This document shows positions 48,771 to 60,542 of a DNA stretch of 64,000 nt, piece by piece. Position numbers and translations under genes: made by a program. Every line of letters begins with the position of its first letter. The stretch's first letter is position 1. Source of the stretch: Puccinia triticina (lineage: Eukaryota; Basidiomycota; Pucciniomycetes; Pucciniales; Pucciniaceae); contig NC_070559.1 of the NCBI RefSeq assembly GCF_026914185.1, positions 1,364,001 to 1,428,000 of the forward strand. The letters are read 5' to 3'. Under the pieces are notes generated by a model. That model searched no databases, was not told the DNA's origin, and saw only the letters and a program-made list of their open reading frames with translations.

Positions 48771-50125
48771 ATGTCTAATTGGGCTGACACCTCTTCGAGC
48801 TCCGTTCACGTTTCCTCAAACGCCGCAAAAACTGCCCAAGACCCTGACACCGCCAACGTTATGATAGCCGCCAAAGATATGATAGCTGCTACTGCGGCCG
48901 CTCAAGTCTACAAGAAGATGGTTTTCGGCCTTCCGACCGTGGTCAAAAGTCCTCTGGCCGCCAATCAAGCTACTGAAACCATCAAACCCCCACCGCGACC
49001 AAAGATATGATCGCCGCTTCCTCGGCCGCTCAAGCCTCCAAGAACATTTTTTTTGGCCTTCTTGCCGCCGGCGAAGCTCCTCCTGATGCGATTCCAGCAA
49101 CTACTAACGTTGTAAAGGCCCCGAACCCAATCGAAGATGTCATAGATCCCTTCCTCCTTCAGCTTTCCAAATCCAAAGAAGAAATTAAGATAAGCCCAAA
49201 AGATCAACATACTGAAAAAGAGGAAGATGTAAATGGCGAGCTTGAGAAAGAAGATGATGATGATGAATTGAATGACAAGCTAGTTAGAGAAGACAAGGTC
49301 ATCACGAAGTTTTTGAATCTATTAGAGTCTCAGCCTGGTGACAAACAACACAAAGAGATACCGATACCTGACCATATTTCGGCAGAGAATCAACCGGCCG
49401 AGATTGAATCTGAAGACAATCAACATAGCAAATCCTCCGATTCCAAAGGCCAAGAGCCGCATGAAGGCATTCCTCCTCCTTGTGGTATCTACGCGGATCC
49501 TGAATCCCTCAGGAGATCAGTCAAAGGATTCGCTGGACGCAACGGCTACGCTATCAGCACCAGGAGATCTGTGCGGGGAAAAAGTATCACTTTTAAATGC
49601 GACAAGTGAGTTTTTACCCTCTCTCAAAGCAAACATGATCCATCAGTTATCGATAAGTTTAACTCGTGCACCCTCTTTTTCATTTTCAGGGGTGGTGATC
49701 TAAAACAAAACAAGCGTAAAGGCAATACCTGTGAACCCAATTCCTCTCGATTGATTGACCGTCCGTTCACAGCTGCCGCATGCTATCATAAGAAGGCAGG
49801 ACATTGGAAATTCTCAGTTTCGGAACCGAAGCACAATCATCGCGCCTCTAAAAATGCGACAGCCCACACAGCCAACCAAAAACTAATAGATAGTCTCTAT
49901 GAGAAAATGAAGAAGCTAGGTGAAGCTGGTTTAAAACCATCACAAATTCTTGAAGCACTCAAGAAAACCCAAAGGATTGCGAAAAGCATGCTTTGCCTGA
50001 GGCTTTGGAATGGCGTGTCAATTATGCCAGTTGTTTTGAGAAGACGAAAGAAAGAAAGATTCCATTCCCTACAACCCAATACTAGCACACTCATTTTATT
50101 TACAACTCTCTTTAGTTTTGATTGA
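48771..50125 (+). pseudogene. FAR1-domain protein, N-terminal part of a MULE-type transposase
   Basis: Exon 1 ends at 49605 (donor GTGAGT); the 84-bp intron ends TTTTCAG at 49689; exon 2 runs from 49690. The spliced frame reads SLRRSVKGFAGRNGYAIST, then SITFKCDK|GGDLKQ, then RPFTAAACYHKKAGHWKFSV and EPKHNHRAS: the C-x-C...HNH zinc-binding layout of FAR1/WRKY-GCM1 domains found at the N-terminus of Mutator-like transposases. Upstream is an acidic linker. The first 80 codons end in a TGA at 49008-49010 inside a duplicated block (two copies of a KDMIAA...AAQ...K segment, 48870 and 49000), a frameshift relative to the rest. The catalytic DDE core does not follow, so it is a truncated relic. Confidence 0.65.
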
Positions 50126-50271
50126 TCTCTTGTTATTTCTTCCTTTCTCTCAGTAATTGGACAATCTTGTTCATTATTTGTACATGCACAAATTTAGTGC
50201 CTTTGCGGCTTAACATACATATTTGGTAAGGAATAGGTGTGACAACTGCCAAAAGTCTGACGCTCACAGTC

Positions 50272-50353
50272 TGTTTTAGTTGGCCAACTCTCAAAAATAA
50301 CAAAAAATAATAAAAAGATGTGGTCGGGGAAATTATCTCAGCAACTCCCAGTT
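50272..50353 (-). repeat. Repeat R, inverse copy, first part
   Basis: Reverse complement of about 43062-43145, from TTTTAGTTGGCCAACTCTC to GCAACTCCCAGTT. It breaks at the solo LTR. Confidence 0.8.
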
Positions 50354-51486
50354 TGTAAGAAACGGAATTACGTTTCATTATGAAGCAGGACTTTAGTAAG
50401 AATGATACGCGTAAATAAGCGTATATTGAAATGTGACAGAAACTTATCAGGACAACTAACCATTTTGGATATAGGTCGAGGACTTTTGACAGGAAGGCCA
50501 AAAAGGCGAAGAACTAGGAAATACGAAGCTTGTATTCTCTTTTTGTTCTAATTCCTTAAGAAAGTCCTGTACCAAATCAGGAAGTGCATTGACTTGTTAA
50601 ATAAGATAAAAGGAATTGTGTTTTCTTGTATATTTCTCTTTTCCTTTTTTTCTCTATTGTAATATCTTTGTTTTCTTCATTATCATCAGAAATTCAAAAC
50701 ACTATCCAAAGTCTGTAAAACCTTTGTTGAAAATCTCAAACACTCCTTATCCGAATTTGAAATAGCGCTGTCGTTGTCATTAGCTAGTCTGTCGACATTC
50801 GTGAGAAACCTTCTCTGGCCTGTCCAATCAATTCGCGTAATACTTTAGTCATTACAGTGCCCCCCACGACTTCTCAACTACCCCGCACCTGCAAAAAAAA
50901 TTGAACTTTGAACAATGTGTTCAAAGTCACCAGACATGTATCACATGTAAATTATACATTTTTGAGCCCTACAGACGTAGGAGAACTCAAAAATATAACT
51001 TTGAAGTCTGTGCAATGCCTCAAAAAAAAGTTTCATTTTTTTCAGATGCAAAATTTGGAACAGCTGGTTTTAAGACCATAGTATGTGGTTACAGACATGT
51101 ACTATGGACTTATGGAATATTTATTATGTATTTAGAGACTAAATTATCTATGTACATACATACTACAGGTGTAGGTATTTATGAACATGTACCTCCTTAG
51201 TTATTGTTGATTGCCATATCCATCAGTACACTCTTTGGAATGTGGCAATGTGAAGAATATTTCTTCATTGCTCTCTTGGCAGTGGGTCCAGTGAAATTTC
51301 AATGACTTTGGACTATTATCATGCATGTTACCAGGTCTGGTTGGTGAAATGTGACATTTGCATCAAAAAATGGGCCAAAAAGAGCCCAGCATCAGCCCAC
51401 TTTTAAAAGAATTTTTGGAAAAAAAATCTCCAAAATTTGGAACCCCCCTGTAGGGGTAGTTGAAAAGTCGTGGGGGGCACTGTACA
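50354..51486 (+). mobile_element. Solo LTR (503 bp net) with a nested pogo-like MITE
   Basis: Starts TGTAA and, after the MITE is removed, ends TTACA. The flanks carry the 5-bp duplication CAGTT (50349-50353, 51487-51491). The uninterrupted site is in the intact repeat R near 43062. TG...CA ends plus a 5-bp duplication identify an LTR; its full-length family is not in this window. Confidence 0.8.
50855..51482. mobile_element. Pogo/Fot1-like MITE, 628 bp
   Basis: Inverted ends CAGTGCCCCCCACGACTT, about 28 bp before they diverge, flanked by TA on both sides (50853-50854, 51483-51484). A TA duplication with CAGTG ends is typical of the pogo/Fot1 branch of Tc1-mariner. It inserted two bases from the LTR end. 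The open frame at 50901-51200 shows no transposase motif. Confidence 0.8.
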
Positions 51487-51660
51487 CAGTTGCGGCATTG
51501 CAATTAGGAGAACGACTCCCAAAAAGTCCGCGACCAAGGAGATGGTCGAGGCGACCATGTCAGGATCGCCGGGCGCAGCCCCACAGACGTAACTCAATTC
51601 TGGGAGTCGTTTTCCTAGGGCCTGGAAGTCGTTTTTCCAAGGCCCTATATAGCCGTCAAG
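51487..51660 (-). repeat. Repeat R, inverse copy, second part
   Basis: Reverse complement of about 42893-43068, from GTTGCGGCATTGCAATT to GGCCCTATATAGCC. Confidence 0.8.
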
Positions 51661-51785
51661 TTGCTTCAGAGCCTCTGCGTATACCTTAGCTTGCCCCATT
51701 TATGTATGTATCAATCTGTGTAATGTTTTGTTTTCCCCTCAGTGATCACACCAGTCACAGTGTCTTTGGCACATTACATCATATG

Positions 51786-51928
51786 TGTTGTGACTCGGGA
51801 GCAAGAGTGACAAATAAGGCATGGATTGACAAGCTCTCAGCCCGGACTCGGGATGAGATGGATACCGCGACTGCGGCGAGTGACACTAGGTGACACTGAC
51901 AGAGTGCGTAGCCCTCTGGGCGACAACA
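51786..51928 (+). mobile_element. Copia-family solo LTR, 143 bp
   Basis: Starts TGTTGTGACTCGGG and ends GCGACAACA. A perfect 5-bp target duplication ATATG flanks it (51781-51785, 51929-51933). It has a small internal duplication of TGACACTAGG-type sequence relative to the 133-bp copy at 41268. Confidence 0.9.
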
Positions 51929-52672
51929 ATATGTAAATTTCCAATGATTTTGACACATTTCCACATGTTTCAAAATGTGGTTTCAATTAAGGTTCAAAAA
52001 ACCACGTATTTCACGCAGAATCCTATTTGCAAGAGATGTAGCAACCAATACAGGATTCATAATACTCCAACTCGTCTCTCCGCCAACAGGGACAACTTTC
52101 CTTAATCCCTCCTTAGGGTTTGTGCGGCTGCGGGACGGCGCACCCCTCTCTGTAACTTCGGGACGAGAGACTTGTTTGTTCGTGAGGCGAATGATGCTGC
52201 CGCGTTTGAACAAAGTTCATGACCCTTATGGCCAACGCCACTCAATTGCATGTCAGATGGTAAACTTTTGAAACTTGTACAGATTTCCTGGTTGAGATCC
52301 CTTTCCCTGCGAGTTTAAGCATACCCCATGTTTTATTGTCCACCCAAAATTCCGCAAGGCATTGGTGACCCTCAGTTGAATATCTATGGTGGTCGGTTCT
52401 TATCCGCGAGTATCAAACTCACTTTTGAAGCGGAGCTCTGTGGACCTCCAAACTGGACAGGCTGAGAATGATTCTCAAGGGCATAGTTTTCCTTGTTGAG
52501 CATTTTTCTTTTTGCTTACCAATCTGTTTCCTCCAACTGAATGTCATAAATTTAACACATGCTGCATGGCTATTGGCAGCTTCTTCAAGTAGCGTATCAA
52601 TCGACTGCGAAAAGAGTCGTCAATCCCGCGGATGGAACAGGTCAATTGAACCGGTCGTCAAACTCAACCACA
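51929..52672. other. Unassigned; upstream region of the RING-H2 gene
   Basis: No gene recognised. The last 200 bp are CT-rich with mixed composition and presumably include the promoter and 5' leader of the gene starting at 52673; no clear TATA box. Confidence 0.35.
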
Positions 52673-54223
52673 ATGTCCGCATCTACTGCAGCGACATCTG
52701 CGAATCTTACGGGGCCACCCTCCGCATCCAATACCTTTCATCATCACTCCAAACGTCTAGTCAGTGATAATAATCTTTCATTTCTCAGAAACGCGCTGAA
52801 AGCCTGTAACTTTTGGATTAATTAGGTCACAGCGACTGAGGCAGAGGCTGGGACAGAGGCAAGGGCAGCGGCAGCGGCAGGGACAGGGGCACCAGCCGAA
52901 GAGGAAATCTGTGCAATTTGCCAAGAGCCGCTGCGTCCGCCGGCCGCGAACGAAGATGAGTCACAACGGTCTAGGTCTAGGAGTAGACGAGTGCTCGGCA
53001 TGAGGTTACCAAGTTTATCTCGGTCACGTTCCAGAAGAGTTTCTCATACGCAAACTGAAGAACCTGTAGAAACTGAACTAGATGGATGGCCGTGCGCACA
53101 CATGCTTCACAGGACTTGTATGGCAAGGTGCATTGAAGCAGGACGTACCACTTGTCCAACTTGCAGTATGGAGCTTAATGGGAGACCTCAACAAGTGCCT
53201 GCTCGGCCAGCTCCTCAAACTCAAAATCATAATTCAGGTGTGCATTCTGGGCAAGCAAATTGGGCTGGATCTATTGGGCAAGCATACAGCCCTGGATTTC
53301 ATGGGCAATCCACAGGTGGGACACGGGGATTTAGGGTTGAACCCCCAGCACCACCTGGGGAACAAATATCTTCATTTTCGAATGAGTCTGGATTTTACGA
53401 GCAACCATACGGGCCCGGATCTTATGGGCAATCCACAGGGGGTACGTATGGATTCCATTCTGAACAACCACCACCTTATGGGCAACAAGAGCCCTCATAT
53501 TCAGAATTAATTTTTGGGAGTCTGCCTCATGGCAATATGCAACCAAGCTATTCTCCTCAATACCCACCCTCACCAGCTAGACATGAAATGTCTACATCTT
53601 CAGGATATTATGGTAATCAAGCCCCAATGTCTGGCATGATGATGCACCCCCCGCATGGACAGATGCCCTCATACCCACTGCCATCTGGTCCACAACCCGG
53701 ACATATGATGTCACCCCCACACTGGCAAACAGCTCCACCCCAACCGCCACCTGGATTCCCAGGAGCTGGCTTTCCAAGACCTGGCTTCCCAGGACCTGGC
53801 TTCCTGGGACCTGGCTTCCCAGGAATTGGATTCCCAGGAGCTGGCTTTCAACCACCTGTGCTTCGAGAACCTCGTTATCATATCCCTGGATTTGAAGGAT
53901 ATAGTTTCTCACTCCCTGGGTTTCTACGCCCCCGTAATAGACGCTGTATGCGTCTAATGATGATGCCACCCTCCCATATGCCTCCTCCTCCACCATCACC
54001 TGGGTTCCCAGCAGGGTTTTCTAGGGGCCCACCTACAAACATGATGCAATTTTCAAGGCATACACCTCAGCCAAATCCATATTTCAACCATATGTATCCT
54101 GGGCAACAAGATACAAGCTTTGTGAGGCACAGTCACCAAGACTCAGTCAATGATTTTCAAGTTAAAATTTTTTACATCTCCCTGTTCCTCCTCTGTTACA
54201 TATTTTTTAAGTTATCAAGATGA
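52673..54223 (+). CDS. RING-H2 finger protein with Pro/Gly/Met-rich tail
   Basis: Exon 1, 52673-52759 (MSASTAATSANLTGPPSASN), joins exon 2, 52826-54223, over a 66-bp intron (GTCAGT...ATTAG) in phase 0, giving 494 aa. The RING-H2 pattern: CAICQEPL from about residue 58, then WPCAHMLHRTCMARC and CPTC near 114-138, fitting a zinc-binding E3 ubiquitin ligase finger. The loop between the first CxxC and CxH is about 55 residues and contains RSRSRSRR runs, longer than usual. Next come GQSTGGT repeats, then FPGAGFP/GPGFLGPGFP collagen-like triplets (about residues 335-365), Met/Pro-rich stretches, and a hydrophobic C-terminus (ISLFLLCYIFFKL) that may be a tail anchor or a read-through intron. No damage is seen. 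It is the best host gene in the window; substrate unknown. Confidence 0.75.
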
Positions 54224-54905
54224 ATCAAGATTCTAGAAAGTTTACAGTGAATTCAACCCAGGAAATCTTCCCCAAAAAAATCAAAAACCAAAAAAACAAG
54301 AAATTTTCAACAAAAATCAGGAGAGGGAAAAATTCAAGGGATCCTACCATGGAATTTAATTTGATCACCTATGAAAAACAGTTGAAATTTTGGAAAGTGT
54401 GGAAGGGGTTGAGAGTTCTCTGTTAGAATTAAATTCTGAGGTTTTCAAAAGATTCAATTTTTAAATCTTAAACAATTTGGATTGGCTCTGTATTGCATTC
54501 CCCAGCCAGTCTTGCAACCTCCCGTGCCCTTTGGATCCATCTTAATTTTGATCCTTTCAATTTCACCCACCAAAATCTCAGCTCCAAACCACCACTGCAT
54601 ATGATTCTCCTCAAATGTCACCTTTTCACCTCTTCTCCTTCACCATCATCTCTTTTGTACTTATCAAAATACAGATTTACTTTGCAAACTGCAAAAAAAT
54701 TGTCTTACACTGAAGGAGGTGTCTACTTGAATTCCTGGCCACATTGCAGTACAGTAGCTCAAAACGCTTCACTCACTGCAAATTAAAAACCTTGAAATTC
54801 CCATTTTTTTCTTTTTGGTACAATTTGAGTCAAATATCTCCAAATACTCCAGTATTCAACAGTCCCAAAAAATATGTTGAATACCACCGTGCTAGTCTTT
54901 GGGAG
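54224..54905. other. Unassigned sequence
   Basis: AT-rich 3' flank of the RING gene and the unknown left flank of a truncated retroelement. No gene. Confidence 0.35.
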
Positions 54906-55067
54906 AGGCTATGAACGCGGGAGAGCCAGAGGGAGAGGCCCTTACTAGATGAATCCTTACCTAAAAGTTCCTTAAATAGTGATTCCCCATTAGGTCTTAG
55001 CCTAGATATAGACAGTCTCTCTGACCCATCAAATAGAGAATTTTTCCTCAATAATCTCAACACTGAA

Positions 55068-57440
55068 ATGTCTAGAAATGGCCTTTTGTTTCTAGAAGAA
55101 AAAATACAATTCTTGTTTTCTGAATTTTTCTCTGAACTATCTGGTACTGTTGAAACCATTCCTGGTACTCTTCTTGAATCTTGTGTCAGCAATTCTAAAG
55201 ATGTCCTGAATCATTCCATCCTTGATCAGTTTAAGAATGAGTTCATTCCCTTTTTACTTGACCAAATCCTGAACAACATAGGTGAAAGTGCCAGAGAGAA
55301 ATCCACAGTGAACAACAATGTGTTAGGTCAACTGAAAAAACACATAGATCAGAAATTTGAGACAGTTCAAGATTTGATTCTGGTAAATGAGTCTCAATGG
55401 CATTCCAACATGGATACAATTGGTCAGAACCTGAAAGATTTTGAGGAGAAAGTGAGCAACAATCTTTCATCCATTGGTAATCAGATCAATGACCTTCATG
55501 CAAATGAGCACAACAGATTTGAACAATCCGAGAGGAGATTCAGTGACATATCTTCTGTAGTAAATTCTGTGAACTCAAAGCTGGATTCCTTGGTAATACC
55601 AGATGACAGAGAACAGCCCCCACATCTCTTATACAATAACCCTTTTCAGAATATCCATCATGAGCAACAACAGGAACACAGAGCCACTCCTCCTGTTCCT
55701 ACTCCTGAACCCCAGAGACCATCAAGAGATAACTTCCCCAAACCTGCAAGCAATACTCCTAATGTAAATGCTCAAGAAGAATTCCCCTACATTGATCATG
55801 GAGCAGTAGACTTTGAGATGAGGAAGGAATTGTGGAAAGGTATTCCTAAGAATGGAGACTGGGAAAAATTCTCTGGAGAATTGCTGTACAACCATGAACT
55901 CTGGATTAAAAACACTGATATCCTTGTCAGAGACTACTTGATTCTTGATAATATGATAATCAGTAGATTAACAATCTTGTTGACTGACACTGCAAGGAAT
56001 TGGTACCTAGGCATCAGAGATCAGTATGGAAACAAATCTTGGGCCTGGTGGAAGAATGCCATCAGAAATAAGTTTGGCACTGAGAACTGGAAATGGAAAA
56101 TGCAACAAGAGTTTGAGAGTGATCACTTTGCCTATGATGGGAGAAAAATCCATAAATGGTTTGGTAATCAGAGAGAAAGACTGAAAGCTTATCAACCTGA
56201 ACTCAGTCAGTATCTTATTTGTGAGAAAATCTTGAAGCAATGCCCTCCAAACCTTGAGCATGCTATCAAAAGCAGATATAAAAGAGATGCTACTGAAATG
56301 AGCTTTGAGGATATGGTTATAATTGCTGAAGAAATCATAGATAGAGTCATGAAAAGGAACAAGCCTGTGACAAACAATTATAATACTCCAAACAGATCCC
56401 AATGGAGAAATAATCCTGCCCCTGAGAAAACTGATAAGGCAACTGACTCCTCTACAAAAAGGAATCCTGTCTCTGCCCCTGAGAAGGAAAAACTTATATG
56501 CCATTTCTGCAAACAAACTGGCCACTTCTCCAGGGAATGCCCTAAGAAGAAGAACAGAATTAATAATGTAGGAATGGATGATGATGATGATCCCAAGAGT
56601 GACAATGGAGAAGATCAAGGTGAGCCACAAAAGTCTGAATCAGAACTAGATGAAGAAGAAGAGAATCATAGAACCAACCACATGATCCTTGCCATGGACA
56701 ATGGAAATGGTGCCAATTATGATCCCTTAGTTGACTTTGATTTTGGAGCACATGCTGTAGAGTGTGAGATAAACCAAGACTTCTCCATTGCTGAAATTCA
56801 AGCTGAAACTCATCAACCCCAGACCTGGGACAAATCCTGCCAGTCTTCCCATATAGAGGATGCTAGACTGATGAAATCTAAACCTGACAGAGGAAAAGCT
56901 CAACTTACTGGAAAAGCTAATCTCACTACTGTCCTCATTGAATCCAGAGAAAACTCATGTCTTCTTGATAGTGGATCTTCTTGCTCAATCATCAGCAACA
57001 GATTGCTAGATTCTATAATACCAGAATGGGAAAACAAGCTCATGCCAATCAACCATGCTAAATTCCACAGCTGTAGTGACCAATTACAGCCAATGGGCAT
57101 AATAGAAATGGCTTTGATTTTTCCTCATACTAAAGGTTCCGTAGGAATTCTAGCAGAATTTGTGGTGATGAGAAATGCCAGAATCAACTACCTTATACTT
57201 GGAAATGATTACATGTCTCTGTATGGTTTGGATATCACAAACAGCAAAGAGAGATTCTTCACCATTGGTAATGAGAATAAGAGGAAGAAATTCAGTTTTA
57301 AATCCCATCCTCCAGAGAAAATGAGTCCTTCAAATGAAATCTCTGCTGTAAAGAAGTCCAATCCCCAACTGCAACAATTTATTGCAGAAGAACTTTGTGA
57401 AGCCAAGTTCAGTGACAAGCTAACCATTGAGCAAAAATAG
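55068..57440 (+). pseudogene. Chromovirus Gag and protease
   Basis: 790 codons from the first ATG, but the frame is open upstream to about 54909. Coiled-coil-like N-terminus, then the capsid domain (GDWEKFSGELLYNHELW, ARNWYLGIRDQYGNKSWAWW), a CCHC knuckle CHFCKQTGHFSREC near residue 477, an acidic linker, and protease LLDSGSSCSII near residue 632 with an intact DSG. The TAG at 57438-57440 lies in frame with the RT part, so this is a nonsense mutation in a fused Gag-Pol, or a suppressed stop. Confidence 0.88.
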
Positions 57441-59216
57441 AAGCTGTTTGAAGTCCTCTACAATAACAACCTTGCCTTCTCTAACACCAATCAACCCCTT
57501 GGTGCCATTAGAGGCCATGAAGTTCATCTCAAGTTGACAACTGAGAGGCCCTATCCTCCTCTGCTCAGGAGACCTCCTTACCCTGCCAGACCCAAAAGCA
57601 GAGAAGCTCTTGAACAACATATTGAAGAGCTAGTAAACCTGAATTTTCTAAGGAAAGTTGGCCATAATGAAGTAGTTGAGATCACCACTCCTGTAATCAT
57701 TGCCTGGCATAATGGAAAGTCCAGAATGGTAGGAGATTCCAGAGCTTTAAACTCCTATACTGCTTCAGACAGGTATCCCATTCCCAAGATCAGTGAGACT
57801 CTGAACAACCTAGCCAAAGCTAAATATCTGACTAGTATGGATGTACTCAAAGGTTTTCACCAGAATGTCATTGCAGAAGATTCTAGACACCTGCTCAGGA
57901 TTATTATGCACAAAGGAATCTATGAATACCTGAGAATGCCCTTTGGGATCAAGAATGCCCCCTCTCATTTCCAGAGAATGATGGACATTGAGTTCAGAAA
58001 AGAAATTGATGAGAAGTGGGTCATTTTCTACATTGATGATATCATCATTATGTCCAACACTTGGGAAGAACACCTCAATAGGATAGACAGGATACTGAAA
58101 GTTGTCATCAACATGAACATGAAAATCTCCCTGAAGAAGTATAACTTTGGATTTGATCAGATCAAAGCTCTAGGCCATCTTGTCTCTGGAATTGCCATAG
58201 GAATAGACCAGAACAAAGTAGCTGCTGTCCTCCAAAAGCCTGTGCCTAGTAGTAGGGAAGAAATGCAATCATTTCTTGGTTTTGCTGGTTACTACAGACA
58301 ACACATTGAGAATTTTGCAGAGATAGCAAAACCTCTAACTGAGCTCACAAGGATTGATGTCATATATGAGATGACTCATCATAGGATAGTAGCCTACAAC
58401 TTGTTAAAAGAGAAACTGATCACAGCTCCATTGCTACTGTTTCCTGACTGGGCCCATCCTTTCACACTATATGTAGATGCTAGTATTGCTGGTTTAGGTG
58501 CTGCTTTACATCAAGTCCAAGTCATTGATGGAGTAAGAAAAGAGGGACCTATTGTTTTCATATCCAGACAACTGAAGGACAGTGAAACTAGATATGGTGC
58601 CGGCCAACTTGAATGCTTGTGCCTGGTTTGGGCCCTAGAGAAACTCCATTACTACTTGGATGGCAGTTTATTTCATGGTGTAACAGATTGCACAGCTTTG
58701 AGATTACTGCTGAACATGAAGACTCCCAACAGACACATGCTCAGGTGGCAGATTGACATTCAAGAATACAGAGGCAACATGACTATAATCCACAAAGATG
58801 GGAATATTCACAAGAATGCTGATGGAATTAGCAGATGGGCCTTGCCAAATGATCCTAGTAACCCTGCTTATGACCCAGAAGACAAAGATGATGATAGATT
58901 CCCCATCATGGGCATACATGTCTCTACTTTCAAGAATGAGTTCTTTGACTCAGTAAGAGAAGGTTACAAGCAAGATAAAAACACTGCTATATTGTCTGAA
59001 CTTGTGTTGAAAGATGCTAAAGACACCCAGCTGAAAAATTCTCTACAAGATCCTTGGAGAAAGCTATATGATGAGGGAAGATTCTCTATATTTGGTGGCC
59101 TCATCTACTTCAGAGAAAAACACAATTCTGTCCTAGTCTTAGCTGACAAGGAAAGTATCAACACGTTTTTGCATGAATGCCATGACAGTGTCTACTCTGG
59201 TCATCTTTCTCTGTAG
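57441..59216 (+). pseudogene. Chromovirus reverse transcriptase and RNase H
   Basis: Same frame as gag; the first ATG after the TAG is at 57534. RT carries [27 protein letters not shown] and an intact YIDD near residue 166 from that ATG. RNase H follows (LYVDASIAGLGAALHQ, TDCTALRLLL). The frame ends at 59214-59216 within the integrase zinc finger (HDSVYSGHLSL) because of a one-base shift near 59209. Confidence 0.88.
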
Positions 59217-60505
59217 ACAGGACCTTGGAGAAAGTAGCTGATACTGCCTGGTGGGCTAATTGGAGACAAGACACTGGTGAATACTGCTCTTCCTGTGATA
59301 GATTCCAGAAAGCAAATTAAGCCACAGGCAAGAGATTTCGACTGCTCATGAAAATTGAAGAACCTTCAAAGCCATGGGATGTGATTAACATGGATTGGGT
59401 AACCTCCTTGTCTCCTGGAGGAGCTGCTAGTTTCAATGCTTGTCTGGTAATAGTAGACAGATACTCTAAGACCCCCATATTTGTACCCTGCTTCAAGGAT
59501 GACTCTGTCATGGACACTGCCATACTGTTTTGGAACAGAGTAATGCCCAGAACTGGCATCCCCAGAATCATCATCTCTGACAGAGATCCCAAGTTCACAT
59601 CTGAATTCTGGACTGGTTTACATAGTATGCTAGGAACCAAACTCTCCTTCTCCACTGCTTACCACCCCCAGACTGATGGATTAGCTGAGAGAATGATTCA
59701 AAAACTTGAAGATATGATCAGGAGGTTTTGTGCATATGGTCTAGAATTCAAAGACAATGATGGATACACTCATGACTGGGTTTCACTTCTACCAATCCTT
59801 GAGCTAGCATATTGCACCAGCATACATGCAACCACTGGAACACCTCCTGCCATCCTGGAGAAAGGCTGGATCCCAAACCTTCCCAGAAATTTCTTGAAAC
59901 AAGACTCTGTAGACATTCATCCTACTGCTCTTGCCTATGGGAAAATCTTTGAGAAAGCAAGAAAACATGCTGAACAATGCATAACAGAAGCTACCTCTTA
60001 CAACAAAGAAAGATGGGACAAGACTCACAAAGAACCATCCTTTAAAGTTGGTGATAAAGTCCTGATATCCACAGCAAACTTCAACAACTTGTCTGGTCCT
60101 AAGAAGATGAGAGACTCCTTTACTGGACCATTCCTTGTGAAAGCTTTACATGGGAAGAATGCTGTAGAAGTGATTCTGACTGAAGAGTTCAGCAGGAAAC
60201 ATCCCACATTCCCTGTCAGCTTGGTAAAACCATACAGAGACCCCAATCCAGATAAGTTCCCCTTGAGACAGAAGGTTAAAGTTGTTATTCCCCCCATGGA
60301 TAAGACCCCTCAGAGTAAAATCATACAGAAGATTCTCAGAGACAAAAGATTGAGAGTGGAGAACAGAGATGTTATGATTTACTTGGCTAGATACAAGGGC
60401 ATGAGTGCTGATCATGATGAATGGCTCCTTGAAAAGGACATTCCAGACTCTGCTATCCTTCTCAGGAAATCCAGAAGTGAGAAGAGATCTACCCCTGTGG
60501 TTTAA
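59217..60505 (+). pseudogene. Chromovirus integrase and chromodomain-like tail
   Basis: In the shifted frame, DRTLEKVADTAWWANW continues the zinc finger up to a TAA near 59318. Then from 59348 an open frame holds [24 protein letters not shown] and [10 protein letters not shown] (the DDE residues), and ends with [21 protein letters not shown], a chromodomain-like module that may tether integration to modified chromatin. Stop at 60503-60505. Confidence 0.85.
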
Positions 60506-60542
60506 TTTCTTACAGAAATCCAACCTTTTTGGTGGTAGGGAA

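Noticed and set aside
50901..51200. 99-codon frame as a transposase of the pogo-like element
   Set aside because: No DDE or helix-turn-helix motif; far too short for a pogo transposase.
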